64,000 bases of DNA from Corynebacterium endometrii (GCF_004795735.1 NZ_CP039247.1:2046001-2110000); one strand, 5' to 3'. Shown: positions 35,213 to 44,490, counted from the first letter of the stretch. Numbers and translations: made by a program. The notes: generated by a model from the sequence alone, not told the origin.

Positions 35213-35982
35213 TGCGCACGCCCGAAGAAGTCCGTAGCGCCGCCCGCGCGGGAGGCCTGCGCACCACCGCCGGCCTAGCGCCGGGGTACATGCAGGCCAA
35301 CCTGATCGCGTTGCCCAGCAAATACGCCTTTGACTTCCTGCTCTTCGCCCAGCGCAACCCCAAGCCATGCCCCGTTGTGGGCGTGCTGGAGGCGGGCCAA
35401 TTTACCTCAGAGCTCATCCCGGGCGGCGATATCCGCACGGATATCCCCTCCTACCGCGTCTTCCGCGACGGGATCTGCACGGAGGAGCCCACCTCAGTGG
35501 AGGGCCTGTGGGATGAGGACATGGTGGGCTTCCTCATTGGCTGCTCGTTCACGTTCGAAACGCCGCTGCTGGAGCACGGAATCCCGCTGGCCCACATCGA
35601 ACAGGGCCGCAACGTCCCGATGTATAAGACCACCATCGAGACCACGCCGGCCGGCGCATTTTCCGGTCCCATGGTTGTTTCCATGCGCCCAATCCCCGCG
35701 CATCAGGTCGCGGACGCGGTGCGCATCACCTCCCGCTACCCCTCCGTCCACGGCGCGCCCGTGCACGTGGGCAACCCCGAGGAGATTGGCATCACCGATA
35801 TCAACGCCCCCGACTTCGGGGATGCCGTGGACATCCCAACCGGCACCATCCCCGTGTTCTGGGCGTGCGGTGTGACCCCTCAGGCGATCGTGATGAACTC
35901 CAAGCCGGAGCTGGCCATTACCCACTCCCCCGGCCAAATGCTGGTCACTAACGCAAGGGACGCGGATTACCAGGTCCCCTAA
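35212..35982 (+). CDS. DUF1445 putative hydro-lyase (YcsI/D-glutamate cyclase-like)
   Basis: The 256-aa product belongs to the DUF1445 (UPF0317) family: ARAGGLRTTAGLAPGYMQAN at the N-terminus, CSFTFETPLLEHGIPLAH and FWACGVTPQAIVMNSKPELA near the C-terminus. A DUF1445-related region occurs in the mitochondrial D-glutamate cyclase, which forms 5-oxo-D-proline, so a role next to the 5-oxoprolinase genes is plausible. It is translationally coupled to the transporter by TAATG. The frame is open upstream, but that part is a shadow of the transporter gene. Confidence 0.85.
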   Translation: MRTPEEVRSAARAGGLRTTAGLAPGYMQANLIALPSKYAFDFLLFAQRNPKPCPVVGVLEAGQFTSELIPGGDIRTDIPSYRVFRDGICTEEPTSVEGLWDEDMVGFLIGCSFTFETPLLEHGIPLAHIEQGRNVPMYKTTIETTPAGAFSGPMVVSMRPIPAHQVADAVRITSRYPSVHGAPVHVGNPEEIGITDINAPDFGDAVDIPTGTIPVFWACGVTPQAIVMNSKPELAITHSPGQMLVTNARDADYQVP

Positions 35983-36014
35983 ACCCCAGAATCTTCGGCC
36001 GGGGCTTAAGGTAC

Positions 36015-36644
36015 CTACGGCAGGTAGTGCAGGATCGCCCGGCACGTGCGCAAGAGGCTGTCACGGATGAGCGTGGCGGCCTCTTCGCGATCCCCCTCAT
36101 CGATGAGCCGGGCTACGCGCGCGTTAACATCGACGTGATCGTCGTGGATCCGCGGATACTCGGGAAGCACTAGGAGGAATGTGAGCCGCATCTGCGCGAG
36201 CAGGTTCCCCATGGTCTTATCCAATGTGGGCGAGCCGATTGCCGCGACCAACGCGCGGTGGAAACGCTGATTAATGGCGCTGACTTCGGCCGCATCGCCC
36301 GCATCGCGTGCCGCGATAGCGCTTCGTGTCAGCTCCACCAGGGCCTTGCTATCTATCCCCTCTCCCCAGCGGACGGCGGAAGGCTCAATGGCTGCGCGCG
36401 CACGGTAGAGATCCCGGACGTAATCGGCGTTAGGGGTGGCGATGAAGACTCCACGGTTTTTGATGCGTTCTACCAGCCCCTCCGAATGAAGCATGGCAAA
36501 GGCCTCGCGCAGGGTATTGCGTGAGCATTCAAAGCGCTGGGAGATCTTAATCTCACTCAGCTGCTGGCCGGGCTGGAAATCGCCGTCGGAAATTGCCTCG
36601 CGGATCGCCGAAGCAACGGTCAGTGCAAGCATGCCGCTAAGCAT
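36015..36644 (-). CDS. GntR-family (FadR/FCD) transcriptional regulator
   Basis: The roughly 209-aa protein has a winged helix (about 10-75: GQQLSEIKISQRFECSRNTL followed by REAFAMLHSEGLVERIKNRG) and an all-helical FCD ligand domain with acid/metal-binding character (RFHRALVAAIGSPTLDKTMG). It is the last gene of the pxp operon, about 110 nt behind the biotin carboxylase gene. The identical palindromes at both pxp-cluster promoters are its likely operators; the ligand may be 5-oxoproline or glutamate. Starts ATG 36644 and ATG 36632 are both possible. Confidence 0.88.
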   Translation of the reverse strand: MLSGMLALTVASAIREAISDGDFQPGQQLSEIKISQRFECSRNTLREAFAMLHSEGLVERIKNRGVFIATPNADYVRDLYRARAAIEPSAVRWGEGIDSKALVELTRSAIAARDAGDAAEVSAINQRFHRALVAAIGSPTLDKTMGNLLAQMRLTFLLVLPEYPRIHDDHVDVNARVARLIDEGDREEAATLIRDSLLRTCRAILHYLP

Positions 36645-36756
36645 AACCCACGCCGCCCGGTGCCCTTGACCGCGCCTTGTGGCTCCAGGTGCACGCCTTT
36701 GGCATCCCCGTCGCGCAAAGGCCGCGCGCCGGACCCGGAGCCCAGACACCCGGGCG

Positions 36757-38502
36757 CTAGCCGATGGTCGCGATGACCGTATCCGGATTTACCCGCTGGC
36801 CGGCCTCGACCTCGATCTTAAGGGTGCCGGACGCCGGGGCCTTGATTTTGGATTCCATCTTCATCGCCTCGATCGTGGCAATCTCCTGGCCCTGTACTAC
36901 CTCGGCGCCGTCCTCGACGTCCCAGGCAATCAGGTTGCCCTCATACGGGGAGCTGACCGCCCCCTCGCCGGCGGCGCCATTGCCACCGCCTGCGTCCTGG
37001 CCGGCCGGGGCCGCGCCGCCGGCGGAGCTAGCCGCGGCCAGCAGCTCAACCGGCAGACCCAAGGTGTGGAGCTTGCCGTCTATCTCGATGGCCATGGTCT
37101 GGCGCTTGGAATAGATGGCCTCGACATGGTCGCCGCCGGCTAGCGCGGGGGCACGCCAGTTTTGATCAACCCAGTCCGTGTACACGCCAAAGCTTTCACC
37201 GTCCGCAGCCAATACGGGGTTGTCCAGCATGTCGCGGTGGAATGGGAGCACGGTGCGCACCCCGGTGATCTCGAATTCCTTGAGGGCCTGGCGGGCGCGC
37301 GTGATTGCCACCTCGCGGGTTGGGCCCCACACGACCAGCTTCGCGATCAGCGAATCGTAGTACGGCGGCACGATGGATCCGGAGCGCACGGCCGCGTCCA
37401 CACGGATGCCGGGTCCGGTGGGCGGCTCAAAGGAGACCACGGTGCCCGGGCACGGCGCGAAACCGTTGAGGATGTCTTCGGCGTTGATACGGAACTCGAA
37501 GGCATGGCCATGGGCCGCGGGATCCTCGGTAATGCTCAGCGGTTCGCCGGCGGCAATGCGGAATTGCTCGGCGATGATGTCCACGCCGGTCACGGCCTCG
37601 GTCACCGGGTGCTCTACCTGCACGCGGGTGTTGACCTCAAGGAAGGAGATGGTGCCGTCCTCGGAGACTATGAACTCCACGGTGCCCGCGCCGGTGTAGC
37701 CGGAACGGGCGCAAATGTCACGGGCGCCTGAAATCAGGGAAGCGCGCTGCTCGTCGGTCAGAAAAGGGGCCGGGGCCTCCTCGATGAGCTTCTGGAAGCG
37801 GCGCTGGGTGGAGCAATCACGGGTGCCCACAACCACGACGTTGCCGTGGTTGTCAGCCAACACCTGGGCCTCCACGTGGCGCGGCTTGGTGAGGAATTTC
37901 TCTACGTAGCATTCGGCGCGGCCAAACGCCTCCATGGCCTCGCGGCCGGCGGAGTTAAAGGCCCCCTCAATCGCCTCGAGGTCATCAACCACCTTGAGCC
38001 CCCGGCCGCCTCCGCCGTACGCCGCCTTGATGGCAATGGGCAGGCCGTGTTCCTCGGCGAAGGTGCGCGCCTCCTGCCAATCATCGATGGGGTCAGAGGT
38101 TCCGGGTGCCAGCGGGGCGCCCACCTCCTCCGCCACGCGGCGGGCGGCGATCTTGTCCCCGAGGAGATCGATGGCTTCGGGGGACGGGCCAATCCAGGTC
38201 AGCCCCGCGCCGATGACGGTGCGGGCGAATTCGGAGTTTTCAGATAGGAAGCCATAACCCGGGTGCACGGCATCGGCACCGGCGCGCACGGCGATATCCA
38301 GCAGGGCGGGGACGTTCATGTACGTCTCACCGGCGGAATTGCCCGGCAGGGCGTATGCCTCATCGGCCACCACGGTGTGCAGCGCGCCCGCATCAGCCTC
38401 GGAATAAACGGCGATGGATTTGATGCCAAGGTCGCGGGCCACACGCGCGATGCGCACGGCAATCTCGCCGCGGTTGGCAATCAATACGGTTGAAATAGCC
38501 AT
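36757..38502 (-). CDS. biotin carboxylase with fused biotin carrier domain
   Basis: The 581-aa protein has a complete biotin carboxylase (about 1-450: YGGGGRGLKVVDD glycine loop, FLEVNTRVQVEHPVTE catalytic motif) and a C-terminal biotinyl domain with IEAMKMESKI, the lysine being biotinylated. No separate carboxyltransferase of the AccA/AccD type is nearby. It starts 3 nt after pxpBC, whose two domains are homologous to the carboxyltransferase part of urea carboxylase, so the two may act together. The alternative is a housekeeping acyl-CoA carboxylase subunit, which the operon position makes less likely. Confidence 0.88.
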   Translation of the reverse strand: MAISTVLIANRGEIAVRIARVARDLGIKSIAVYSEADAGALHTVVADEAYALPGNSAGETYMNVPALLDIAVRAGADAVHPGYGFLSENSEFARTVIGAGLTWIGPSPEAIDLLGDKIAARRVAEEVGAPLAPGTSDPIDDWQEARTFAEEHGLPIAIKAAYGGGGRGLKVVDDLEAIEGAFNSAGREAMEAFGRAECYVEKFLTKPRHVEAQVLADNHGNVVVVGTRDCSTQRRFQKLIEEAPAPFLTDEQRASLISGARDICARSGYTGAGTVEFIVSEDGTISFLEVNTRVQVEHPVTEAVTGVDIIAEQFRIAAGEPLSITEDPAAHGHAFEFRINAEDILNGFAPCPGTVVSFEPPTGPGIRVDAAVRSGSIVPPYYDSLIAKLVVWGPTREVAITRARQALKEFEITGVRTVLPFHRDMLDNPVLAADGESFGVYTDWVDQNWRAPALAGGDHVEAIYSKRQTMAIEIDGKLHTLGLPVELLAAASSAGGAAPAGQDAGGGNGAAGEGAVSSPYEGNLIAWDVEDGAEVVQGQEIATIEAMKMESKIKAPASGTLKIEVEAGQRVNPDTVIATIG

Positions 38503-38505
38503 GTC

Positions 38506-40044
38506 TTACTCTCCTACTAGGTCAAAAGTCACGCGCGCACCCGGCGGAAGCTGGGCCGCAATGTCCATATCCTCATCCAGCACGGTGGCGATCACCGGGT
38601 ATCCTCCGGTCACGGCGTGGTCACGCATGAAAACCACGGGTTTTCCGTTCGGTGGCACCTGGATAGAGCCGGCCACCATCCCCTCAGAGGGCAGCTCTCC
38701 TTCGCGGCTGCGTTCGATGACCGTCTCGGCATCGAAGCGCAGGCCCACGCGGTTGGAATCCGGGCTGACGGTCCAGGTGGATTCCGTCAAAGCGGCGGCC
38801 CCCTTGGCGAACCAGTCATCGCGCGGGCCGGCCACGCAACGCAACACCGCCGTGGTGGTGCGCCCCTCCTGCCGTACCCGCAGGGGGTTGGACAGCTGGG
38901 TGTCCGTGTTGCCCCGGCTAAAGGGCATGGTGCCTATGACGTCCCCCACCTTGACCGGGTCTGGGCCCAGCCCGGAAAGAACGTCCGTGGCGGATGAGCC
39001 AAGTTCGATGTCCGCGACGATGCCGCCGCGCACCGCCACGTAGGAGCGCATCCCGGCCTCGGCGCGGTGGATCCTCACGGTTTGCCCGGCGGTCACCAAG
39101 ATGGGGCGCGCCAAGTGAACCGGGTATCCGCCCAGCGTGACCTTGCACAACGCGCCGGTAACCGCGATGACGGTATCCGTCAGTGCGGTCAGCGTCATGC
39201 CGCCGATGTTTTCTAACACCGTGTCCCCGCGCGCGTTGCCCACCGCGATATTCGCCGTTGCCGCCGCGGCGCGATCGGCAGCGCCGGACGGGCTCACGCC
39301 AAGGTCCCCGCGGCCAGGGCGGCCTAGGTCCTGGTAGAGGGTAAGAAGGCCGGCATCCTCGACGCGCAGGCGCGGAAGGCGCGGCGGGGTCCGCTGCGCG
39401 GCGGCATCATCATCGATGAATTCGGGGAGGGAGTCCACGGCGCGGTAGCGCACGCGATCCCCCGGCTGCACCAGCGCCGGCGGCTGGGCGTGCGAGTTCC
39501 ACATCGGCGTGGAGGTGCGCCCCAGCAGCTGCCAGCCGCCCGGGGAGGTACGCGGGTAGACCGCGGAGAATTCCCCGGCGATTCCCACCGCGCCGGCGGG
39601 CACCGCGGTGCGGGGGTTGGAGCGCCGCGGCACGGACCGCGCATCCTTACCGTCCGCCGCCACGCAATACGTAAAGCCCGGGGCAAATCCGCCGAAGGCG
39701 GCGGTCCACGTGGTGGACGTGTGCCAGTCGATGACGCCCTCGCGGGAGATTCCCATGAGCCCCGCCACCTCATCGAGATCCTCACCGTCGTAGAGGACGT
39801 CGATATCTACGGTCCTTGGTTCCTCGACTCGGTGCGCGGGCGGGGTGAAGTCCTTCAGGTGCTCCGCCGCCGCGGTGGCCGACATGGGCGCCTCGAAGGT
39901 CAGCAGCACGGTGGTGGCCGCCGCGATGCAGTCCACCTGGTTCTTCAAGGGGCGCTGGCTCAACGCCGCGTGCCACGCCATCACCTGATCCAGTCCGTCA
40001 AGGTCAAGCAGCAGGGCGCGGGTGCCTACCGGGTGAATACGCAT
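38506..40044 (-). CDS. pxpBC: fused 5-oxoprolinase subunits B and C (KipI-KipA type)
   Basis: The 512-aa protein joins an N-terminal PxpB/KipI domain (about 1-210, with WTAAFGGFAPGFTYCVAAD and RSNPRTAVPAGAVGIAGEFS) to a C-terminal PxpC/KipA biotin-dependent carboxyltransferase-like domain (about 225-512, starting DAGLLTLYQDLGRPGRGDLG). With PxpA these proteins hydrolyse 5-oxo-L-proline to glutamate at the cost of ATP. The gene begins immediately after the pxpA stop. Confidence 0.92.
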   Translation of the reverse strand: MRIHPVGTRALLLDLDGLDQVMAWHAALSQRPLKNQVDCIAAATTVLLTFEAPMSATAAAEHLKDFTPPAHRVEEPRTVDIDVLYDGEDLDEVAGLMGISREGVIDWHTSTTWTAAFGGFAPGFTYCVAADGKDARSVPRRSNPRTAVPAGAVGIAGEFSAVYPRTSPGGWQLLGRTSTPMWNSHAQPPALVQPGDRVRYRAVDSLPEFIDDDAAAQRTPPRLPRLRVEDAGLLTLYQDLGRPGRGDLGVSPSGAADRAAAATANIAVGNARGDTVLENIGGMTLTALTDTVIAVTGALCKVTLGGYPVHLARPILVTAGQTVRIHRAEAGMRSYVAVRGGIVADIELGSSATDVLSGLGPDPVKVGDVIGTMPFSRGNTDTQLSNPLRVRQEGRTTTAVLRCVAGPRDDWFAKGAAALTESTWTVSPDSNRVGLRFDAETVIERSREGELPSEGMVAGSIQVPPNGKPVVFMRDHAVTGGYPVIATVLDEDMDIAAQLPPGARVTFDLVGE

Positions 40045-40800
40045 CTAGGCAAAGCTCCGAATCTCAACGCCTTCCTCGGCGAGCTTGGCCACAACCCCGC
40101 GGAGCATCTCCACGGCGCCCGGGGAGTCACCATGGGTGCAGACGGACTGGGCATCGACTGACAAAACCGTCCCGTCAATCGCCGTGATGGAGCCGTTATC
40201 GGCGATCTGGAGCACGCGCTCAACCACCGCCTGCGGATCGTGCAGAACCGCCCCTTCCAGGCGGCGGGAGACCAGCGTTCCGTCCGGGTTGTAACCGCGA
40301 TCGGAAAAGGCCTCGCGGATAACCGTCAGCCCCGCGGATTCCGCGATGTCTACGGCCACCCCGCCCGGCAGGAGCATGACGGGCAGATCACCGAAAGCCT
40401 TGATGCCCTCTACCACGGCCTGAGCCTGTTGCTTGTGATGGACAATCGCGTTGTAGAGCGCGCCATGCGGCTTGACATACTTAACCCGCGTGCCGGCCGC
40501 GCGCGCCAGGGCGTCCAGGGCACCGATCTGGTAAAGGGTCTCCGCGGCCAGCTCCGCCGGATCGTAGTCGATGAAGCGGCGGCCGAAGGCCGCTGGATCC
40601 CTGTAGCCGATGTGCGCGCCTACCGCTACCCCATTGTCCACGGCCGCCTTGACGGTTTGAGTAATGGAGAACGGGTCTCCGGCGTGGAAACCGGTGGCCA
40701 CGTTGGCGGAGGAGACCATCTCCAGCATCGCCGCATCGTCGGCCACGGGATTGCCGGCGGTGGTCTCCCCAAGGTCAGCATTCAAATCAATAAAGGCCAT
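40045..40800 (-). CDS. pxpA: 5-oxoprolinase subunit A (LamB/YcsF family)
   Basis: The 251-aa protein has the LamB/YcsF signature IDLNADLGE at its N-terminus, then NVATGFHAGDPFSI and VGAHIGYRDPAAFGRR, and a polysaccharide-deacetylase-like barrel. It is the first gene of pxpA-pxpBC-carboxylase-gntR. ATG 40800 has GGAGGAG upstream; the frame stays open to 40824. The promoter and operator lie at 40862-40912. Confidence 0.94.
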   Translation of the reverse strand: MAFIDLNADLGETTAGNPVADDAAMLEMVSSANVATGFHAGDPFSITQTVKAAVDNGVAVGAHIGYRDPAAFGRRFIDYDPAELAAETLYQIGALDALARAAGTRVKYVKPHGALYNAIVHHKQQAQAVVEGIKAFGDLPVMLLPGGVAVDIAESAGLTVIREAFSDRGYNPDGTLVSRRLEGAVLHDPQAVVERVLQIADNGSITAIDGTVLSVDAQSVCTHGDSPGAVEMLRGVVAKLAEEGVEIRSFA

Positions 40801-40858
40801 AGCCGTCACTCCTCCGTACGTCACTTCAGCGTCACCGCCGCTCAGGCGCGGGACAAGC

Positions 40859-40912
40859 CAGGATTGTTCAACAATCTCAGGCCAGTGTAATAGTGATGCA
40901 CGTCATTGTGAA
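40859..40912 (-). promoter_or_regulatory. pxpA promoter and GntR operator
   Basis: On the minus strand TTCACA (40912-40907), 17 nt, TACACT (40889-40884) form the promoter, and the palindrome GATTGTTGAACAATC (40876-40862) covers the expected transcription start. The palindrome with one base before and two after it is identical to that at 33922-33939. Placement over the start point fits repression. Confidence 0.72.
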
Positions 40913-41125
40913 GGGCAGCCTAGATACAGGCCACGCCCGCTACCCCCGCGAACCCCAGATACCCGCCGCCTACGCCACGGGCCAGCAAGCTGGCCACGCC
41001 CCCATACCGCTTACGCTAGCCAGCCTGGGAATCGCCCTATCCTCGTGCAGTTTTAGGCTATAGCTTGCGAGGAGTTGCCGGCAAACACCGCGTTAATGAT
41101 AAAGATTCTTGATAGCATTTAGAGC
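40913..41125 (+). other. intergenic region upstream of the mycolyltransferase gene
   Basis: No gene is seen here. TTTTAGGCTATAGC near 41050 and AATGATAAAGATTCTTGATAG near 41093 are A/T-rich promoter-like spots. The following ATG has no strong ribosome site. Confidence 0.35.
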
Positions 41126-42148
41126 ATGAATAAACCCCGTTCATCGGTGCTATCTATCGCTACTGTTGCGGCAATGGTTATGGGCATACTCTCACTGGGT
41201 TGTGGCGCCAGCCTAGTCACGCCCGAATTGACGGGTACCGCGGTGGCCTCCGCCCAGCAAGCCCCGGCCTCGGGTGCTCGCGTGGTCTCACGCCAGCACA
41301 TTGCTGGAAATTACTGGAAAATCCGGGTCTGGTCACCAGCCAACAAACGCGTAATAGTCAACAACGTCCTGCTTCCTGCCGGGGACCAACCCCGCTCAAC
41401 CCTGTACCTCCTACCGGGACTTGAGGGCGGCATGCAGGGACAGAATTGGATCACCCACTCCGACGTGGAACAATTCTTCGCCGGGAAAAATGTCAACGTA
41501 GTCATGCCTTTGGGTGGCGCGCATTCCCTCTACACAGACTGGCAGCAGCGTGACCCTATTTTGGGCATCAACAAGTGGAACACGTACATGGCTGAAGAAT
41601 TGCCATCTGTCATGGAACGCGAGTTCCACGGCAACGGACGCGACGCAATCGCCGGTTTATCCTCAACCGGCGCAGCCGCCCTAGATATTGCGGGGCACGC
41701 GCCACACCGGTTCAAGGCCGCCGCGTCATATTCCGGTTGCCCCATTCGGTCCAGCGGTTTTGGCCTGCCCGTATCCGCCGCCATGATGCTCTACGGCGGT
41801 GGCAATCCGCTAAACGCGTGGGGCATGCCTGGTTCCGATGCCTGGCGCGACCATGATCCGAATGCCAACCCGGCGCGGCTGCGTGGGGTCAATGTCTTCC
41901 TAGCATCCGCTTCAGGTACGCCAGGCCCCATTGACGGCCCGGTAAGCTCATCCCAGTGGGGTGGGCCGCGTGCCACGGAGATAGTTGCCAATGAGTGCAC
42001 CAGGCTCTTCGCTCAGCGTGCCCGCGCGTACGGGGTCAACGTCAACCGTTACTACACCTCCACTGGTTCCCACAGCTTCCCACTGTTTGCCCATCAGCTC
42101 AAGGTCAGCTGGGCGCAGACGATTGCCCCTACGCTGGGCCTGAGCTAG
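41126..42148 (+). CDS. secreted corynomycolyltransferase (antigen 85/Cmt family)
   Basis: The 340-aa protein has a long signal peptide with likely cleavage near residue 43 (ASA-QQ). The rest is an alpha/beta-hydrolase of the antigen-85 type: YLLPGLEGGMQGQNWI near the oxyanion region, nucleophile serine in IAGLSSTGAAALDIA, and catalytic histidine in STGSHSFPLF. Such enzymes move corynomycolic acids onto trehalose, arabinogalactan or proteins in the outer membrane. The elbow GLSSTG differs slightly from the common GxSMTG/GVSMGG forms. The exact acceptor is unknown. Confidence 0.88.
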   Translation: MNKPRSSVLSIATVAAMVMGILSLGCGASLVTPELTGTAVASAQQAPASGARVVSRQHIAGNYWKIRVWSPANKRVIVNNVLLPAGDQPRSTLYLLPGLEGGMQGQNWITHSDVEQFFAGKNVNVVMPLGGAHSLYTDWQQRDPILGINKWNTYMAEELPSVMEREFHGNGRDAIAGLSSTGAAALDIAGHAPHRFKAAASYSGCPIRSSGFGLPVSAAMMLYGGGNPLNAWGMPGSDAWRDHDPNANPARLRGVNVFLASASGTPGPIDGPVSSSQWGGPRATEIVANECTRLFAQRARAYGVNVNRYYTSTGSHSFPLFAHQLKVSWAQTIAPTLGLS

Positions 42149-42330
42149 CACCTGGACATCGGCTTTCCGCATCCGGCGCCCCTGGCCCGGGCAAGTCACC
42201 TACGGGCGCTTAAGAAGATGGCAGCACCGTCTCCCGCGAGGCGCGCAAAGCGCAACCCAGCTTTGCCCGCATGCACCGCCCGCACTGGGGGCGCAGGTGC
42301 ACAACGACCCGCTAAACACGTACGTGGCTG

Positions 42331-44454
42331 CTATTTCGTCAGCCCCGTGGCCTGATTGATGGTCCAGGCGTACTCAAAAGCGCCCTGGCGCCACTTGGCG
42401 TAGCGGCCGGAGACGCCGCCGTGGCCGGCAACCATTTCGGTCTTGAGCAGGAACTCGCCGCCGGTGGCGGTGGCGCGCAGGCGGGCTATCCACTTGGCCG
42501 GCTCCACGTACAAAACCCGGGTGTCGTTGAGAGAGGTTATGGCCAGGATATTGGGATACTTCTTGGCCTCAACGTTTTCATAAGGCGCGTAGGAGGCCAT
42601 GTAGTCATAGGCCTCCGGATCCTCGTACGGGTTGCCCCACTCATCCCACTCCGCCACGGTCAAGGGCAGCTCCGGCTTGGTCATGGAGGTCAGGGGATCC
42701 ACGAAGGGCACCACGGCTTGGATGGCCTTGAACTTCTCCGGCGCCATGTTGGCTATAGCCCCCATGAGCAGGCCGCCGGCGGACCCGCCCTCCGCCACGA
42801 GCTGGCCATGCGTGGTCAGCCCGCGGGCCACCAAGTCATCCGCCACGTCGATAAAGTCCGTAAAGGTATTCTTCTTCTCCAGCATCTTACCGTGGTCATA
42901 CCAACCGCGGCCCATTTCTCCACCGCCGCGGACGTGGGCGATGGCATAGATCATGCCCCGGTCCATCAATGACAGGCGGGTAACGGAGAATCCGGGATCG
43001 ATGGAGGACTCATAGGAACCGTAGCCGTAGAGCAGCGTGCCGTGGGGTTTAGAGGTATCCAAGTCTGCGCGGTGGATGATGGAGACGGGGATGGCGGTGC
43101 CGTCGGACGCGTTGGCCCACACGCGATACGCCGTGTAGTCCGCTGCCTCGTAGCCGCCCGGAACCTCCTGCTCTTTCAGCAGGACAAATTCGCGGGAATC
43201 CACCCAGTACTGGAAAAGCTGCGAAGGCTGCGTGAATGAGGTGTAGGAGACGCGAATGACGGGGCAGTGCCATTCTGGGTTGCCAATCGGGGCCACGGTG
43301 TAGAGCTCCTCATCGAACTCCATCTCCTCGAATTCGGTAAAGCCCGCATCATCGAGGCGCATCACGGCCGCCCGGCCAATACCACCGCGGCGGTACGCCG
43401 AGACTATGAAATCCGCGTAGGTATCCACCCCCTCGATGCGCACGTCGTCACGATGGGGGATCAGCACGTCCAGCTCGCGGATGGGCACCAGGTTATCCAC
43501 CGGGCATGAGCCCACCTCAAAGTTGGGGCCGGACGCGTTATGCGTAACTATCCAGCGCTCTTCACCCGCCACCACGGCATGGTCAACGTCATATTCCAGG
43601 CCCTGTTCGCGGCGCCACAGCAACTCAAATTCGCCCTCCGGATTATCCTTGTCCAACACCCAGTATTCGGAGGTGACCTTGGAACCGGAGGCAATAAGCA
43701 GGTAGCGGCGGGAGCGGGTCCCGCCCACGCCTACGTTGAAATATTCATCGTCCTCTTTAAAGACACACACGTCCTCTTCCTGCGGGGTTCCAACCTTGTG
43801 GCGCCACACGGTATCCGCCCGCCAGGCGTCATTAACGCGCTGGTAGAAGATGTAGTCCTCACCGATCCACGTCGCGCCGTAGAAGATGCCGGTGATTTTG
43901 TCCGCAAGGTGCTCCCCGGTCTCAAGATCCTTGATGACCAGGTCGAAGCGTTCGTCGCCCGTGGTGTCCGTGGAGTAGGCCAGGTAGCGGCCGGAACGGG
44001 TAACGGACGAGGCTCCTAAGGAGAAAAACTCGTGGCCCTCCGCCAATTCGTTAAGGTCCAGCAGAATCTCTTCATTGTCTGGCGCGCCGACTTCCGGAAT
44101 GACCGGCGGGCGCCACGGATCCTGCCCCTCAGCCACCGGAATGCGGCAGGAGTAGCCGTAATCCTTGCCCTCTACGGAACGCCCGTAGTACCAGTAGTCA
44201 CCGGCGCGGGATGGTACGGACATGTCCGTCTGCTTCACGCGGGACTTGATCTCCTCGAAGATATTCTCCGTCATCTCCTCGAGATGCGCGGTCTGCTGCT
44301 GCGTGTAAGCATTCTCCGCGTTGAGGTAATCGAGGGTGCCCTGGGATTGCTTATCCCTCAACCACTCGTAATCATCCACGAACGTCCGGCCGTGGAACTC
44401 GCGGTTAATGGGGCGCACGGGGGCCACTGGGGGCTGGATTGGTTGCTCAGTCAT
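42331..44454 (-). CDS. ptrB: oligopeptidase B (S9A prolyl-oligopeptidase family)
   Basis: The 707-aa serine peptidase has an N-terminal beta-propeller (about 70-420) and a C-terminal hydrolase with nucleophile motif GGSAGGLLMGA; the C-terminal histidine lies in AGHGGVSGRYAKW. NDTRVLYVEPAKWIARLRA carries the catalytic aspartate region. It cleaves short peptides after basic residues. ATG 44454 is preferred; GTG 44460 is in frame. No signal peptide is seen, so it is cytosolic. Confidence 0.92.
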   Translation of the reverse strand: MTEQPIQPPVAPVRPINREFHGRTFVDDYEWLRDKQSQGTLDYLNAENAYTQQQTAHLEEMTENIFEEIKSRVKQTDMSVPSRAGDYWYYGRSVEGKDYGYSCRIPVAEGQDPWRPPVIPEVGAPDNEEILLDLNELAEGHEFFSLGASSVTRSGRYLAYSTDTTGDERFDLVIKDLETGEHLADKITGIFYGATWIGEDYIFYQRVNDAWRADTVWRHKVGTPQEEDVCVFKEDDEYFNVGVGGTRSRRYLLIASGSKVTSEYWVLDKDNPEGEFELLWRREQGLEYDVDHAVVAGEERWIVTHNASGPNFEVGSCPVDNLVPIRELDVLIPHRDDVRIEGVDTYADFIVSAYRRGGIGRAAVMRLDDAGFTEFEEMEFDEELYTVAPIGNPEWHCPVIRVSYTSFTQPSQLFQYWVDSREFVLLKEQEVPGGYEAADYTAYRVWANASDGTAIPVSIIHRADLDTSKPHGTLLYGYGSYESSIDPGFSVTRLSLMDRGMIYAIAHVRGGGEMGRGWYDHGKMLEKKNTFTDFIDVADDLVARGLTTHGQLVAEGGSAGGLLMGAIANMAPEKFKAIQAVVPFVDPLTSMTKPELPLTVAEWDEWGNPYEDPEAYDYMASYAPYENVEAKKYPNILAITSLNDTRVLYVEPAKWIARLRATATGGEFLLKTEMVAGHGGVSGRYAKWRQGAFEYAWTINQATGLTK

Positions 44455-44490
44455 AGCCACCCAGTCTACGCGCTGGTCCCGCGCGGGCTC

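Noticed and set aside
36757..38502. Assignment of the biotin carboxylase as the main acetyl/propionyl-CoA carboxylase alpha subunit
   Set aside because: The operon position within pxp genes, the shared operator and the absence of acyl-CoA carboxyltransferase genes make a pathway-specific role more likely, though not proven.
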